From: Bactrocera neohumeralis
Taxonomy: Eukaryota > Arthropoda > Insecta > Diptera > Tephritidae
Direction: 5' to 3'
Assembly (NCBI RefSeq): GCF_024586455.1
Contig: NC_065923.1
Coordinates: 47,004,264-47,068,263, forward strand
DNA length: 64,000 nt
Below the pieces are notes generated by a model that saw only the letters and a program-made list of their open reading frames with translations, was not told the origin of the DNA and did no database searches. A program made the position numbers and the translations under genes. This document shows, in pieces, positions 42,917 to 52,172 of the stretch. How positions within the stretch are numbered: the first letter of the stretch is position 1; the number at the start of each line of letters is the position of its first letter.

Positions 42917-44038
42917 TTAGGCGACTGGAGCGAAACCAATGCGGCTATTGCCCATATCGAATTCGGTGTAGTAAAGACCAATGAAGATATCACCCAAGAT
43001 CCAGAAGTCAGTACCCATGTAGCTAACAGCCGGAGAGCATTGTCCCTCAGATTCGATAACGTATTGCGAGGCTGGGACGGTGAAGGTGGTACCGCCAATG
43101 ACGAATTCCATATCGGGAAGGCTGCTGACGCTTGAGCAATCAATATAGCCATCACCATCGGGATCGACGACGTTCATGTATGCTACATAACCGTAGTATG
43201 GAGCCACAATGAGAGAGGTGCCAGTATCGGCGATGGCTTGGCAACCGGAACTGCACAAGACCTGACTGCCAATGCTACCGCTGTCCACAGCGAATTGCCA
43301 ATAGCCTTCCTCAGATACGGGCACATAGGTGAGACTACCTTGGTAGAGGCTGGAATCGGAACCACCCAAAATCATTTCACCACCCTGAGATGAGGTGCCA
43401 GCACGAGCCAAATAGAAGGAGAATAAGTTCTGGCTGATCAAACCCTGAGTCCACATGTTGTAGAATGGTGGCACCACGTCGTCATTAGAAATTTGTTGGA
43501 AAGCCATACCCATTAAACCATCGAAATTGGAGTAAAGGAAGCTGGTACCGGGTTCTTGCATAGCTTCAGCGAACACTTGGTTTTGAATGGTGAGTCCAGC
43601 TACTCTGACGGTATCTTGGGACAGGAAACCAGACAAACTACCGGAACCGTATTCGATGGAGAAGCTTTCGCCATTGGCAACATAGGTGCTGGAAGCGCTG
43701 GAATTATATTTGTTGTGGGCCTGGCAGGCGGCATTGCTGGTGGGGCAGGTGGCTGATGGCACCCACAAGTTTGAGGAACCAGAATCGAAGAGTACCAAGA
43801 ATTCCTGTGCTGGTGTACCGATGGTGATCTTGCCGTAGTATGCCAAGTTCAAGCTGTTATCCAATTGCTCGGTGGCACGGAGACTGGGAACATGGTATTT
43901 ACTGCGCAAGTAAGCTGTTTCGGTTTTCACGGTTTGGTGTGTCCTACGGTAGTTGGGGTTCTTGTAGATGGGCACGCGCACCATGTTGGCCGAGGCCAAG
44001 GCGGCGCAAATGGTGAAGAATACGAAGAACTTGAACAT
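42917..44038 (-). CDS. Secreted cathepsin D/pepsin-like aspartic protease (G4)
   Basis: A 373-residue A1 aspartic preproprotease. The signal peptide, propeptide, DSG/DTG catalytic motifs (Asp85, Asp271), flap Tyr130 and the WILGD block are as in G2, and the mature protein is identical. It has Gln35 like G2 and Ser-Leu at 52-53 like G3. Synonymous sites at the 3' end (AATGCGGCTATTGCCCAT on plus) are shared with G5 and the relic gene, while the promoter and 5' flank match G2. It is therefore a mosaic of at least two sources. The function is inferred to be an acid digestive protease. Confidence 0.97.
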   Translation of the reverse strand: MFKFFVFFTICAALASANMVRVPIYKNPNYRRTHQTVKTETAYLRSKYHVPSLRATEQLDNSLNLAYYGKITIGTPAQEFLVLFDSGSSNLWVPSATCPTSNAACQAHNKYNSSASSTYVANGESFSIEYGSGSLSGFLSQDTVRVAGLTIQNQVFAEAMQEPGTSFLYSNFDGLMGMAFQQISNDDVVPPFYNMWTQGLISQNLFSFYLARAGTSSQGGEMILGGSDSSLYQGSLTYVPVSEEGYWQFAVDSGSIGSQVLCSSGCQAIADTGTSLIVAPYYGYVAYMNVVDPDGDGYIDCSSVSSLPDMEFVIGGTTFTVPASQYVIESEGQCSPAVSYMGTDFWILGDIFIGLYYTEFDMGNSRIGFAPVA

Positions 44039-44042
44039 TTTG

Positions 44043-44138
44043 CTGTTGGAAGAAAAGTAATGTTAAGAAAAATATTTTAGAGTATCCAAGGTTTGTGGTT
44101 CTGAAATAGAAATTTTTCAATTGTTAGAGCGTTCTTAC
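44043..44138 (-). other. 5'UTR intron of G4
   Basis: Donor AACG|GTAAGAAC at 44138 and acceptor TTCTTCCAACAG|CAAAATG at 44043 on the minus strand. Length 96 nt; close to the G2 intron. Confidence 0.85.
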
Positions 44139-44211
44139 CGTTAGCTTTTTTTAATGTCGTGTAACACCAAACGATGGTATACAACTGTGCCATAAATTTT
44201 GCAGCTCATCG

Positions 44212-44219
44212 TTTTTATA
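44212..44219 (-). promoter_or_regulatory. TATA box of G4 (type A promoter)
   Basis: TATAAAAA on the minus strand with GCACAGTTG about 30 nt downstream (start near 44187). Nearly the same as the G2 promoter. Confidence 0.75.
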
Positions 44220-44650
44220 GCCGAATCAGTCTGTGATGACGGTATACCTGCCAGCTATCAGTTCGCCTGCCATCGCTCATAATTAATTAGGAGCAACAAA
44301 TAGCTTTGCCTTCACGATAGATCTACATGAGATAATACAATTTTTTTATAAAATATTTTGAAAGTTTTTTTAGTTTCATGACTTTTACAATTTAACTGTT
44401 CAATAACCTAATCGCTATGAAATTGAAATGACCTGATAGTAGCTTATCTAGTACAGCGAGTATGTTCTGGATGTGGAATAATGCAAAATAAAAGATTGAC
44501 TGTAAAAAAACAATAAAATTAGCGGTAGATATCATAAATTGTTATCTGAATCGATTTTTTTATTTTTTCATATTTCATATTACATACTAAATTTTCAAAT
44601 CGATATTTTTGAGGTAAAATGGTAAACGCGTATTTCTCGAAACATCATTT
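44220..44650. repeat. Upstream flank of G4, duplicated from G2 unit
   Basis: Matches 31454-31890 by eye with scattered differences and small indels. No separate gene. Confidence 0.75.
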
Positions 44651-46200
44651 TTCAAATTCGCTGCAGAAGATCGCACGTGAACCACCATATGCAGTTTTTT
44701 CTGAGACATAGAAGAACTCCTGTGTTTGAACTTATAAATTAGCAAACCGCTTAGTAGCCAATAAAAATTTGCACAGACATTTAATTTCCATTCCTGCCAG
44801 TTCGGTGAGATGTCTGAATGCATGCGCTCCCAAGTGTTTAAGCCTTGACCTCCCAAACGCGGAACAGTAAAGAAGGAAGTGTTGCGTTGTTTCCACCTAA
44901 TCTTCTTCCATACAGCTTCTGCCCAGTATTGGCCAAACTTCCGCGAAACACAGCTATTCAGTAGTAGAACAGAAGAAGCTCACGGTCCCTATCCTCCGAC
45001 GGTTTCTTCTCACCCCCAACTCCCTCGCCGGTATATGGGTAGAGAAAGAGACGCCAGAGTTCGGTGTGGTGACTAAGTGTTATGGTTGGGGTGGACCTTA
45101 GTACACCACACAGGCTGATGAGTGCAGCCCATTTAACGCTCTTGAGTTTCTTTGTAAGTGTGGCCTTTTCTAGAGTCCTCCACCACATAAAGACTACATA
45201 AAACATAATGGGCTTGACTATGGTGGCGTAGAACCACAGGACCACTTTCAGTGAGCGACCCCACTTTTGTAATCGATGCCCGTTTTCCTCCCTCTTCGAT
45301 ACTATCCAGGATGACTCTAAGATATTTCACTGTATCCGCTGATTGTAGACGGATGTCTCCCATTTGCGGCAGTGGTGCCACCGGGATTTTGCATCTTCTC
45401 GATTTTATTTGGGTAGATGGCGAGACCGTTTACAACTGCCCAATTAGTTACGACGCTGTGATACCTCTGCGTCAATCCATGAGCTGCACTGAGAAACTTT
45501 CCTTTGACCAAGCGCTACATCGTCTACATAGACAATCCGGAAGCTAAGTTTTTTAAGCAGGTCGTTTACGACCAGGATTCATAAAAAGTAGAGAGAATTC
45601 CACCATGTGGGCTTCGCCTATACACATTTCGTCGAGCAAGTGCGTTTCCCCATTCCGTTTCAATCACTCTGTCGCACCGAAGACAGAAAATTAAGTATTT
45701 GAGGTTTGATTCAACCACAAGACCGTTCAGAACAATTACGGCTGATTCCGGCAGAACGTTATTGAAAGCTCCCTCTATATCAAGGGAGGTCTCAACAGCG
45801 AATTGCCTAACCCTAATGGCTTCCTCAAGCCATGGCACGATAGTATGCAGGGCAATATCCACAGACTTGCCTATACAAGAAGCATGTTGTGCTTCTGATA
45901 AAGGGTTTCTCGGATTGCGCCTCCTTATAAACAAGTCTATAAACCTCACCATAGTTTTTGGAAAGAGAGAGGAAAGGCTGATGGACCTCAAGTTCGTGGC
46001 CGTAACATGGGACCTTCAGGATTAACGTGACACTGACTCGCCTCCAGGCCCGGGATGTAATTCAGTCTTAAACATTTCCTACAGATAGAAGCCAACCAGT
46101 TGCATGACACCTTAACAGCCTGTTGCAGCTGGGCTGGTATGATACCATCCCGTCCTGGGGACTTGAAATGTTTTAAAGAAGGTCGAAAAAGGCCGCACAA
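44651..46200 (-). mobile_element. LOA/Jockey-type LINE ORF2 relic
   Basis: On the minus strand, from 46200 downward: KSPGRDGIIPAQLQQA (46110-46165), FIDLFIRRRNPRNPLSEAQH and CIGKSVDIALHTIVPWLEEA (45835-45960), the palm block ETSLDIEGAFNNVLPESA (45755-45810), decayed catalytic region, YLRVILDSIEE (45300-45330), YATIVKPIMFYVVFMWW (45178-45232) and, at the C-terminus, HLTEL-like text at 44690-44850. Block order fits one ORF2. The clade is uncertain: LDIEGAFNN wording fits LOA/I-type as well as Jockey relatives. Many frameshifts. Confidence 0.8.
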
Positions 46201-46779
46201 TAGTCTTGCGGCACACTGAGAGATATCCCCCTAGAGAACGTGTTGCTCGGGAAGTGAGCATCCTAAGTGTATCCTCACTGCTCAGGGTCCACTGTTCATT
46301 TGCGTCCTTAAGATAACCCGGGGAGACGCGGTATTTGCGAAAATACGCCTGAATGTAGAGGACTCATGGCAGTTCTCCACTTTTTGGCGGAAACTTTTTC
46401 ATGAAATCCTCTCTGCCTTCCTTAATTCGGACTTGTATATTGAAAGTTCGGTTTTATACAACTTTTATAAGATCATGCCCCAAATATAAAATGTATATAA
46501 TTGATGGAAACGATTGAAGAAGAACAAGGTTACAAATAGTGCATTAAAAAGATAACTGAATTAACATTTGAATTATTTTTTGTTTTTGTAATCCCAAATA
46601 CAGAAGAAAGAGGCGAGAAAACTGTTTGGTTTTGGCATTTCTCTCAATGAATGATGAAACGCCTAAAAGTCGAAAGACTTTACCTATGCACCCGAAAACA
46701 CAAGACTGAACTGGCTATGGTCGTAGTAACGATTTTCTGGAACATGGAAAAACAATGAAAGAAAATAATTACTATACAT
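46201..46779. other. Spacer, possible further LINE decay
   Basis: 46201-46440 may be more N-terminal ORF2 of the LINE above, but no block is clear. 46440-46779 shows nothing recognisable. Confidence 0.35.
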
Positions 46780-47543
46780 TATTCGGTTGATTGTTTCACC
46801 GTAACATTCATTTATTTATTGAAACTTTGAATATTTAAGTGAACCTTTCCGATTCAATATCAATATCAGTCATTCTCACTTTTGCTCGGTGAAGGTAAGT
46901 GCTTTGAAGCCGTAACCTAACTCGTTTAGATAATGAGGAAACAAATTGCGAATAACCGGTCCAGTTTCATAGGCCTAACGGTCACTACTAAACCGTCTAA
47001 GGCAACAACTGGTATTGTAAATACTTAACTTTTTAATACGGTCACAACAGGTTCTGTTATATTATTCTTAAAAGTCTTTTAATTTGTACCATTCCCTTAT
47101 ACAGCGAAGTTCTCGTTTTCAATTGCAAGGGGCATCCACACAGTATTTCTCGCAGTTATTTAATTAATTACCAGGAGAATCACCTTTTGCCAGTTGTATG
47201 CATAGAAGGGAAGCTCTTGATAATATGAGAAACTAAAGAATTGGAGGCAACCTCAGGCTCTGCTATCAAGTGTCAAATGCTGGGAAAGCTATTGGAGTTA
47301 TATGGTTACGAATTGAGAGTTTTAATTGTTTTGTTCGGAGTTTTTGCAAACACTATACTGAACTATAACTTCTTTGAAGTTCTAACTGAAGTCATACAAC
47401 AATCGAACTCAGTAAGTTTTTTTTCGAACTTTCTAACCTTTAGCAGGAAGAATAAATTGCTACGCCACAAATTATTCCAAAACTACTTCCCAAAACCATA
47501 TAGTACAAACAACTTTCTTCTCATTCAAATAATTTCATCTCAA
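46780..47543. repeat. 3' flank of the relic protease, duplicated from G3
   Basis: 46780-46915 and 47450-47587 match the 3' flank of G3 (34490-34800), separated here by about 530 bp without clear counterpart. The plus frame at 47241-47591 crosses this join and is not a credible gene. Confidence 0.65.
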
Positions 47544-47549
47544 TTTATT
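47544..47549 (-). terminator. Retained poly(A) signal of the relic protease
   Basis: AATAAA on the minus strand at the same relative place as in G3-G5, past the stop codon of the relic. Confidence 0.5.
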
Positions 47550-47587
47550 CAACAAGCAATTTTCCAATTTTTCTCGGTCGACAATAC

Positions 47588-47767
47588 TTAGGCAACTGGA
47601 GCGAAACCAATGCGGCTATTGCCCATATCGAATTCGGTGTAGTAAAGATCAATGAAGATATCACACAAGATCCAGAAGTCAGTACCCATGTAGCTAATAG
47701 CAGGTCCCTCAGATTCGATAACATATTGCGAGGCTGGAACGGTGGAGGTCGTACCGCCAATGACAAA
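47588..47767 (-). pseudogene. Relic of an aspartic protease gene (3' end only)
   Basis: The minus strand encodes the last 59 residues of the G2-G5 protein, from FVIGGTTSTVPASQYV through YMGTDFWILCDIFIDLYY to the normal stop. Differences include WILG to WILC, a Gly to Asp just after, Phe to Ser, and an in-frame 9-nt deletion that removes Gln-Cys-Ser and so one disulfide Cys. No start, signal peptide or catalytic Asp remains. Immediately upstream, the sequence switches to DNA that lies upstream of G3 (36606 onward), so a deletion removed most of the gene and its promoter. It cannot make an active protease. Confidence 0.95.
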
Positions 47768-48430
47768 TATCCAAAATTCTATTAAAGTACATGAAATCTT
47801 ATCGTCATTATTATTCGTTTTGTGATTGGTGGAATAGTTTGTTTTATATTACTTACTCGCACCGACCTGTCTGGTGATATATAGTATATATATATGTGAC
47901 TTTTATGACCCTCGCCTTTTTAACATAGTATAAACATAATCTAACAGGTGTACATAAGTATGTATGGACATAAGAAGGTAGATAGCATTCTATAACTAGA
48001 AAATAACAACAAAATTAATAAATAATAAACACAACTAGTATATATGACGTCGTCGTTATTTAGCTGGAAGGTACGATTGCGTCGTTTAATTGAAAATTAT
48101 CGAAAAATTAGCATTAAGATTCAGATAATGCGGTCTCGAGGCACTTCAAAAGTACAGACACATTTCTTTTGATCTAGTGAAGTTTGTTGACAGTGAAATT
48201 GAAAGTGAATTGATGAATATTGATAACGATAAACGACCTTTAATAACACTCTACATTTGGTTCGTTGCGTCTTTGATGTATCAAGTATTGTCTATAAATT
48301 GTGTAAAAGAAAGCTCCAAAAAGTCATATGAGAGTAAGTTTCAAGATTTTTTAAACACTACTATGATATAATAAATATTTCTTTGTTTTCTCTATGTTAC
48401 TAGTAAAATTATAAATACTTCTGTTGTTGA
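47768..48430. repeat. Duplicate of 36606-37260
   Basis: By eye this stretch follows 36606-37260 closely: CGTCATTATTATTCGTTTTG, TATATGACGTCGTCGTTATT and TTAGCTGG, then TCTAGTGAAGTTTGTTGACA. It contains the small frame at 48177-48371. Confidence 0.85.
48177..48371 (+). CDS. Hypothetical small protein or exon (64 aa), doubtful
   Basis: The frame reads MKFVDSEIESELMNIDNDKR and continues TLYIWFVASLMYQVLSINCV to a stop. Just before it lies a good splice acceptor-like run ending TCTAG at 48174. In the duplicate at about 37015 the same frame has a premature stop (after YIWFVPF), while a short upstream frame (MTSSLFSWKVRLRRLIENYR at 48043, MTSPLFSWKVRLRRLIEDYR at 36875) is preserved in both. No known family is recognised. 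It may be a decayed exon of a gene copied with the protease unit, or chance. Confidence 0.25.
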   Translation: MKFVDSEIESELMNIDNDKRPLITLYIWFVASLMYQVLSINCVKESSKKSYESKFQDFLNTTMI

Positions 48431-49589
48431 TTTTTTTCCGGGTGGGATGGGATTTAAAGAAACCCTTGAACTGAAAAAAAGTAAATATAACTAATAACTA
48501 AATACGACAGAGACTTTCCTAAAAGGCGTTGTACGAACTATTATGGTGAGCGTGGCATGTTTAAGTGAAATCTTACATATACAAAAACTTTACACGATTT
48601 AAAAATTGTCCAAATGGAACCAAAACTAATCAGATACTGAACATGTGGGCCTCAGTTCCTATTGTGAAGTTTTTATCGAAAATATTGGTCAATAATATAA
48701 TATTAAAATATTATAGAAATTAGGAAAGAATGCTTTTCTGAGAATTGTATGCCTGCTTTTCGAACGTAGTTTGAATATTAGTCACTTTGAGGAATACTCT
48801 TAAAAGTTCATTCCTTTATACTTATGTGACAAACAAATAGTTTATTTTGCATACGTCTGCCTACTATACATAAAGACATTCTAGACTGTCTGGGTCTATA
48901 TAACTTTAATAACATCAGCATCTAGATAATTTTGTATGTAAGGTGGCTAACTAAAAATTACGTCTTCTGTGTTAAATTTCAGCAGAGAACTTACATACAA
49001 CGAAATGTTATTAGTGTGGTTTTCTCTCGCTCTCGCTTACTGACTCCTACAGCTAAGATCCTGAGTTAACCTTGTGCAGATCCAGTCAAACGGTTTTATA
49101 AAATGGCTTTAAATGCCTAATGAGTGGATCGTTACATTAGTACTCTCTACTCTCTACTACATTTTCTGTTACAAGATAACCAACAAAAACTCATTAACAC
49201 TAACACATGCAGCGAGTGAAATAATCCAGAAAGCTGATAATAATGCTTTCCTTCATTTAACGATTCTTTGTAATACCTAAACAAATCGATATAGATAAAG
49301 TGTTATATATATACATATACAAATGATAAGAATTACGAGATCAGTTCGAATCTGGATCTCCTGCAGAAGAGTCATTGTCTCAAAGTGGGGTTTATTATGA
49401 AAACTAAATCAACAAAGGCTTTGGAGCTTATGCTTGACATCCCGTCTATACGACTTATGATTTCAGATCAGATTTCGCGTCACTACGGCCATGATATCAA
49501 TCCCTACCTTGTAAATGAATTTGATTAAATTGGCAATGCGACTGAGAAAAGGTATTAAATACAAGATTTTCATTCCCAGTAGAAAAAAT
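48431..49589. repeat. Spacer, partly duplicated from the G4 downstream region
   Basis: 48870-48965 matches 38485-38590. 49035-49400 matches 41095-41525. Other parts show nothing recognisable. No gene is supported. Confidence 0.6.
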
Positions 49590-50165
49590 TACCCAATGGT
49601 TCTGTGAGCAACACCTCCAACGACGAAATCTACATATCCATTGACGGATCAAAGGGTGAAATAGGAACAGGAGCGGAATTCTTCTGTAGTAATCCATACA
49701 CAGCCGAAATTGTTGGTATAGCAGAAGGTGCCAAGTTAGCTACTGCTCTAATCAGCGAGTTCATAATCTTCTAGTGGATAGCTAAGGCTGTCCGTAGTAA
49801 AACTGGCTATACTAAGGCTCATTACGTTGGATTATGCATACACACAATAACTACAGTTTCAGCAGGTAACTTGGCGAATATATCTGGGAATCCAGTCAAA
49901 TAGAACAGAAGGAAGAGAAAAAGTACAAACACAATTTCCTTAAGCTGCCCAGAACATTCAAATTTTTCAAAAGTGGTTTCAAGCAAAGGCGCCTGGGCTA
50001 ACACCTCAGACCTGAAACATATACTTCTAGGCAAAAAGGAACTTAGTAACACTGTAGGGGTCATCATAGCGAATTGACCCTTAAGATCCCACCTTCAGAT
50101 AATAAGAAAAGTGTATTCGGAAGAATTCAGAGCATGCGCGGTAGGTGATGTGACTCAGCCTTCAG
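49590..50165 (+). mobile_element. LINE ORF2 RNase H relic, copy 2
   Basis: Plus-strand pieces: VSNTSNDEIYISIDGSKGEI with GTGAEFFCSN (49598-49690; the DGSK...G-GA start of a LINE RNase H), YTAEIVGIAEGAKLATALI (49695-49755), NIWESSQIEQKEEK (49880-49920, decayed W-P-SQ/GH block) and LSNTVGVIIAN-PLRSHLQ (50040-50100), followed by a zinc-site-like EEFRACAVGD. Stops occur. It matches 41835-42330 and was duplicated with the protease unit. Confidence 0.7.
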
Positions 50166-50833
50166 ACGAATGAGACGATATATATTTCATGGCTCCCAAT
50201 GTGACAAGACATTTGGCACTTGGGGGGAAAAAAGCACGTCTTTTACCAAATAAACAAAGTTACTGTATAAGGCGTAATTTTGCCACCACCCGGTCAATAC
50301 TCCCTTCACAATTTTTAATTCACGAATTGGTTGGTTTACTTCATATATCTATATTAATGATATTAATGATTGACTGGTTAACGTCCTCCTCATATAATCA
50401 ATATATTAAATACAGCCATAAATAGCTTTAAATAATATCTAAATAATTTACTGTTGGGACAGTCCGAGCCGTTTCCGCTATATTGTTCCTAAATTCTTTA
50501 TGTATTATCAAAGGTTCGTCTGGGTAATTAAAACTACCTCAAATTTGTTTGCACGGGGTTTCATAGAACATTTCTCACAGATCTAAGTAATCCCTTGGCC
50601 AGAATCATATATATATAGAGAAGCAAAGTTCTTGATATTCAGTGATAACCAAATAATCCTATTATACCTGTATACCACACTCAAGTTTAGCTGTCGGTTT
50701 CGACCTTTACAATCTTTGCGGTAGGAGTAAATTACAAACGCTGTGATCATGCTACCAGAAACTATTCAAAAACTACTTCCCGATACCATGTAGTACAAAC
50801 AACTCTTTTCTCATACAAATAATTTCATTTCAA
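50166..50833. repeat. 3' flank of G5, duplicated from G4
   Basis: 50285-50860 matches 42340-42900 by eye. No gene is recognised. Confidence 0.65.
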
Positions 50834-50839
50834 TTTATT
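50834..50839 (-). terminator. Poly(A) signal of protease G5
   Basis: AATAAA on the minus strand, about 30 nt past the stop codon. Confidence 0.6.
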
Positions 50840-50869
50840 AAACAAACAATTTTTCTCGGTCGAAAATAC

Positions 50870-51991
50870 CTAAGCGACTGGAGCGAAACCAATGCGGCTA
50901 TTGCCCATATCGAATTCGGTGTAGTAAAGACCAATGAAGATATCACCCAAGATCCAGAAGTCAGTACCCATGTAGCTAACAGCCGGAGAGCATTGTCCCT
51001 CAGATTCGATAACGTATTGCGAGGCTGGGACGGTGAAGGTGGTACCGCCAATGACGAATTCCATATCGGGAAGGCTGCTGACGCTTGAGCAATCAATATA
51101 GCCATCACCATCGGGATCGACGACGTTCATGTATGCTACATAACCGTAATATGGAGCCACAATGAGAGAGGTGCCAGTATCGGCGATGGCTTGGCAACCG
51201 GAACTGCACAAGACCTGACTGCCAATGCTACCGCTGTCCACAGCGAATTGCCAATAGCCTTCCTCAGATACGGGCACATAGGTGAGACTACCTTGGTAGA
51301 GGCTGGAATCGGAACCACCCAAAATCATTTCACCACCCTGAGATGAGGTGCCAGCACGAGCCAAATAGAAGGAGAATAGGTTCTGGCTGATCAAACCCTG
51401 AGTCCACATGTTGTAGAATGGTGGCACCACGTCGTCATTAGAAATTTGTTGGAAAGCCATACCCATTAAACCATCGAAATTGGAGTAAAGGAAGCTGGTA
51501 CCGGGTTCTTGCATAGCTTCAGCGAACACTTGGTTTTGAATGGTGAGTCCAGCTACTCTGACGGTATCTTGGGACAGGAAACCAGACAAACTACCGGAAC
51601 CGTATTCGATGGAGAAGCTTTCGCCATTGGCAACATAGGTGCTGGAAGCGCTGGAATTATATTTGTTGTGGGCCTGGCAGGCGGCATTGCTGGTGGGGCA
51701 GGTGGCTGATGGCACCCACAAGTTTGAGGAACCAGAATCGAAGAGTACCAAGAATTCCTGTGCTGGTGTACCGATGGTGATCTTGCCGTAGTATGCCAAG
51801 TTCAAGCTGTTATCCAATTGCTCGGTGGCGCGGGGAGTGGGAACATGGTATTTACTGCGCAAGTAAGCAGTTTCGGTTTTCACGGTTTCGTGTGTCCTAC
51901 GGTAGTTGGGGTTCTTGTAGATGGGCACGCGCACCATGTTGGCCGAGGCCAAGGCGGCGCAAATGGTGAAGAATACGAAGAACTTGAACAT
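50870..51991 (-). CDS. Secreted cathepsin D/pepsin-like aspartic protease (G5)
   Basis: A 373-residue A1 aspartic preproprotease with the same mature sequence as G2-G4 (Asp85 in DSG, Asp271 in DTG, flap Tyr130, no proline loop). The propeptide has Glu35, as in G3, and Thr-Pro at 52-53, nearest to G2. The 3' end groups with G4 in synonymous sites and flank. The promoter and upstream flank group with G3. The 5'UTR intron itself switches type. It is the clearest mosaic copy. Likely product: a zymogen secreted by midgut cells and activated at acid pH (family inference). Confidence 0.97.
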   Translation of the reverse strand: MFKFFVFFTICAALASANMVRVPIYKNPNYRRTHETVKTETAYLRSKYHVPTPRATEQLDNSLNLAYYGKITIGTPAQEFLVLFDSGSSNLWVPSATCPTSNAACQAHNKYNSSASSTYVANGESFSIEYGSGSLSGFLSQDTVRVAGLTIQNQVFAEAMQEPGTSFLYSNFDGLMGMAFQQISNDDVVPPFYNMWTQGLISQNLFSFYLARAGTSSQGGEMILGGSDSSLYQGSLTYVPVSEEGYWQFAVDSGSIGSQVLCSSGCQAIADTGTSLIVAPYYGYVAYMNVVDPDGDGYIDCSSVSSLPDMEFVIGGTTFTVPASQYVIESEGQCSPAVSYMGTDFWILGDIFIGLYYTEFDMGNSRIGFAPVA

Positions 51992-51995
51992 TTTG

Positions 51996-52091
51996 CTGTT
52001 GGAAGAAAAGGAATGTTAAGAAAAATCTTTTAGAATTTCAAGTTGCTGAGCTTATGAAATAGAAATTTTGCAATTGTTTTAGCATTCTTAC
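51996..52091 (-). other. 5'UTR intron of G5, mosaic
   Basis: Donor TTACG-type AACG|GTAAGAAT at 52091 and acceptor TTCTTCCAACAG|CAAAATG at 51996 on the minus strand; 96 nt. The half next to the ATG (51996-52030) resembles G2/G4, the donor half (52031-52091) resembles G3. Confidence 0.85.
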
Positions 52092-52165
52092 CGTTAGCTT
52101 TTTCTTAGTGTCGTATAGCACTAGCAGTGGCATACAACTGTGTCATAAATTTTGCAGCTCGTCCC

Positions 52166-52172
52166 TTATATA
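52166..52172 (-). promoter_or_regulatory. TATA box of G5 (type B promoter)
   Basis: TATATAA on the minus strand with ACACAGTTG about 30 nt downstream (start near 52140). Matches the G3 promoter. Confidence 0.75.

Noticed and set aside
44651..46200. Several separate small genes
   Set aside because: The frames, read in order on the minus strand, are consecutive pieces of one LINE ORF2.
47241..47591. 116-codon plus-strand frame as a new gene
   Set aside because: It crosses from spacer into the 3' flank of the protease relic and has AT-driven composition (Phe, Leu, Asn) with no domain.
50830..51111. Minus-strand second-frame ORF with hydrophobic start, repeated at 34789, 42898 and 30173
   Set aside because: It overlaps the protease coding sequence in another frame on the same strand; its recurrence only reflects gene duplication.
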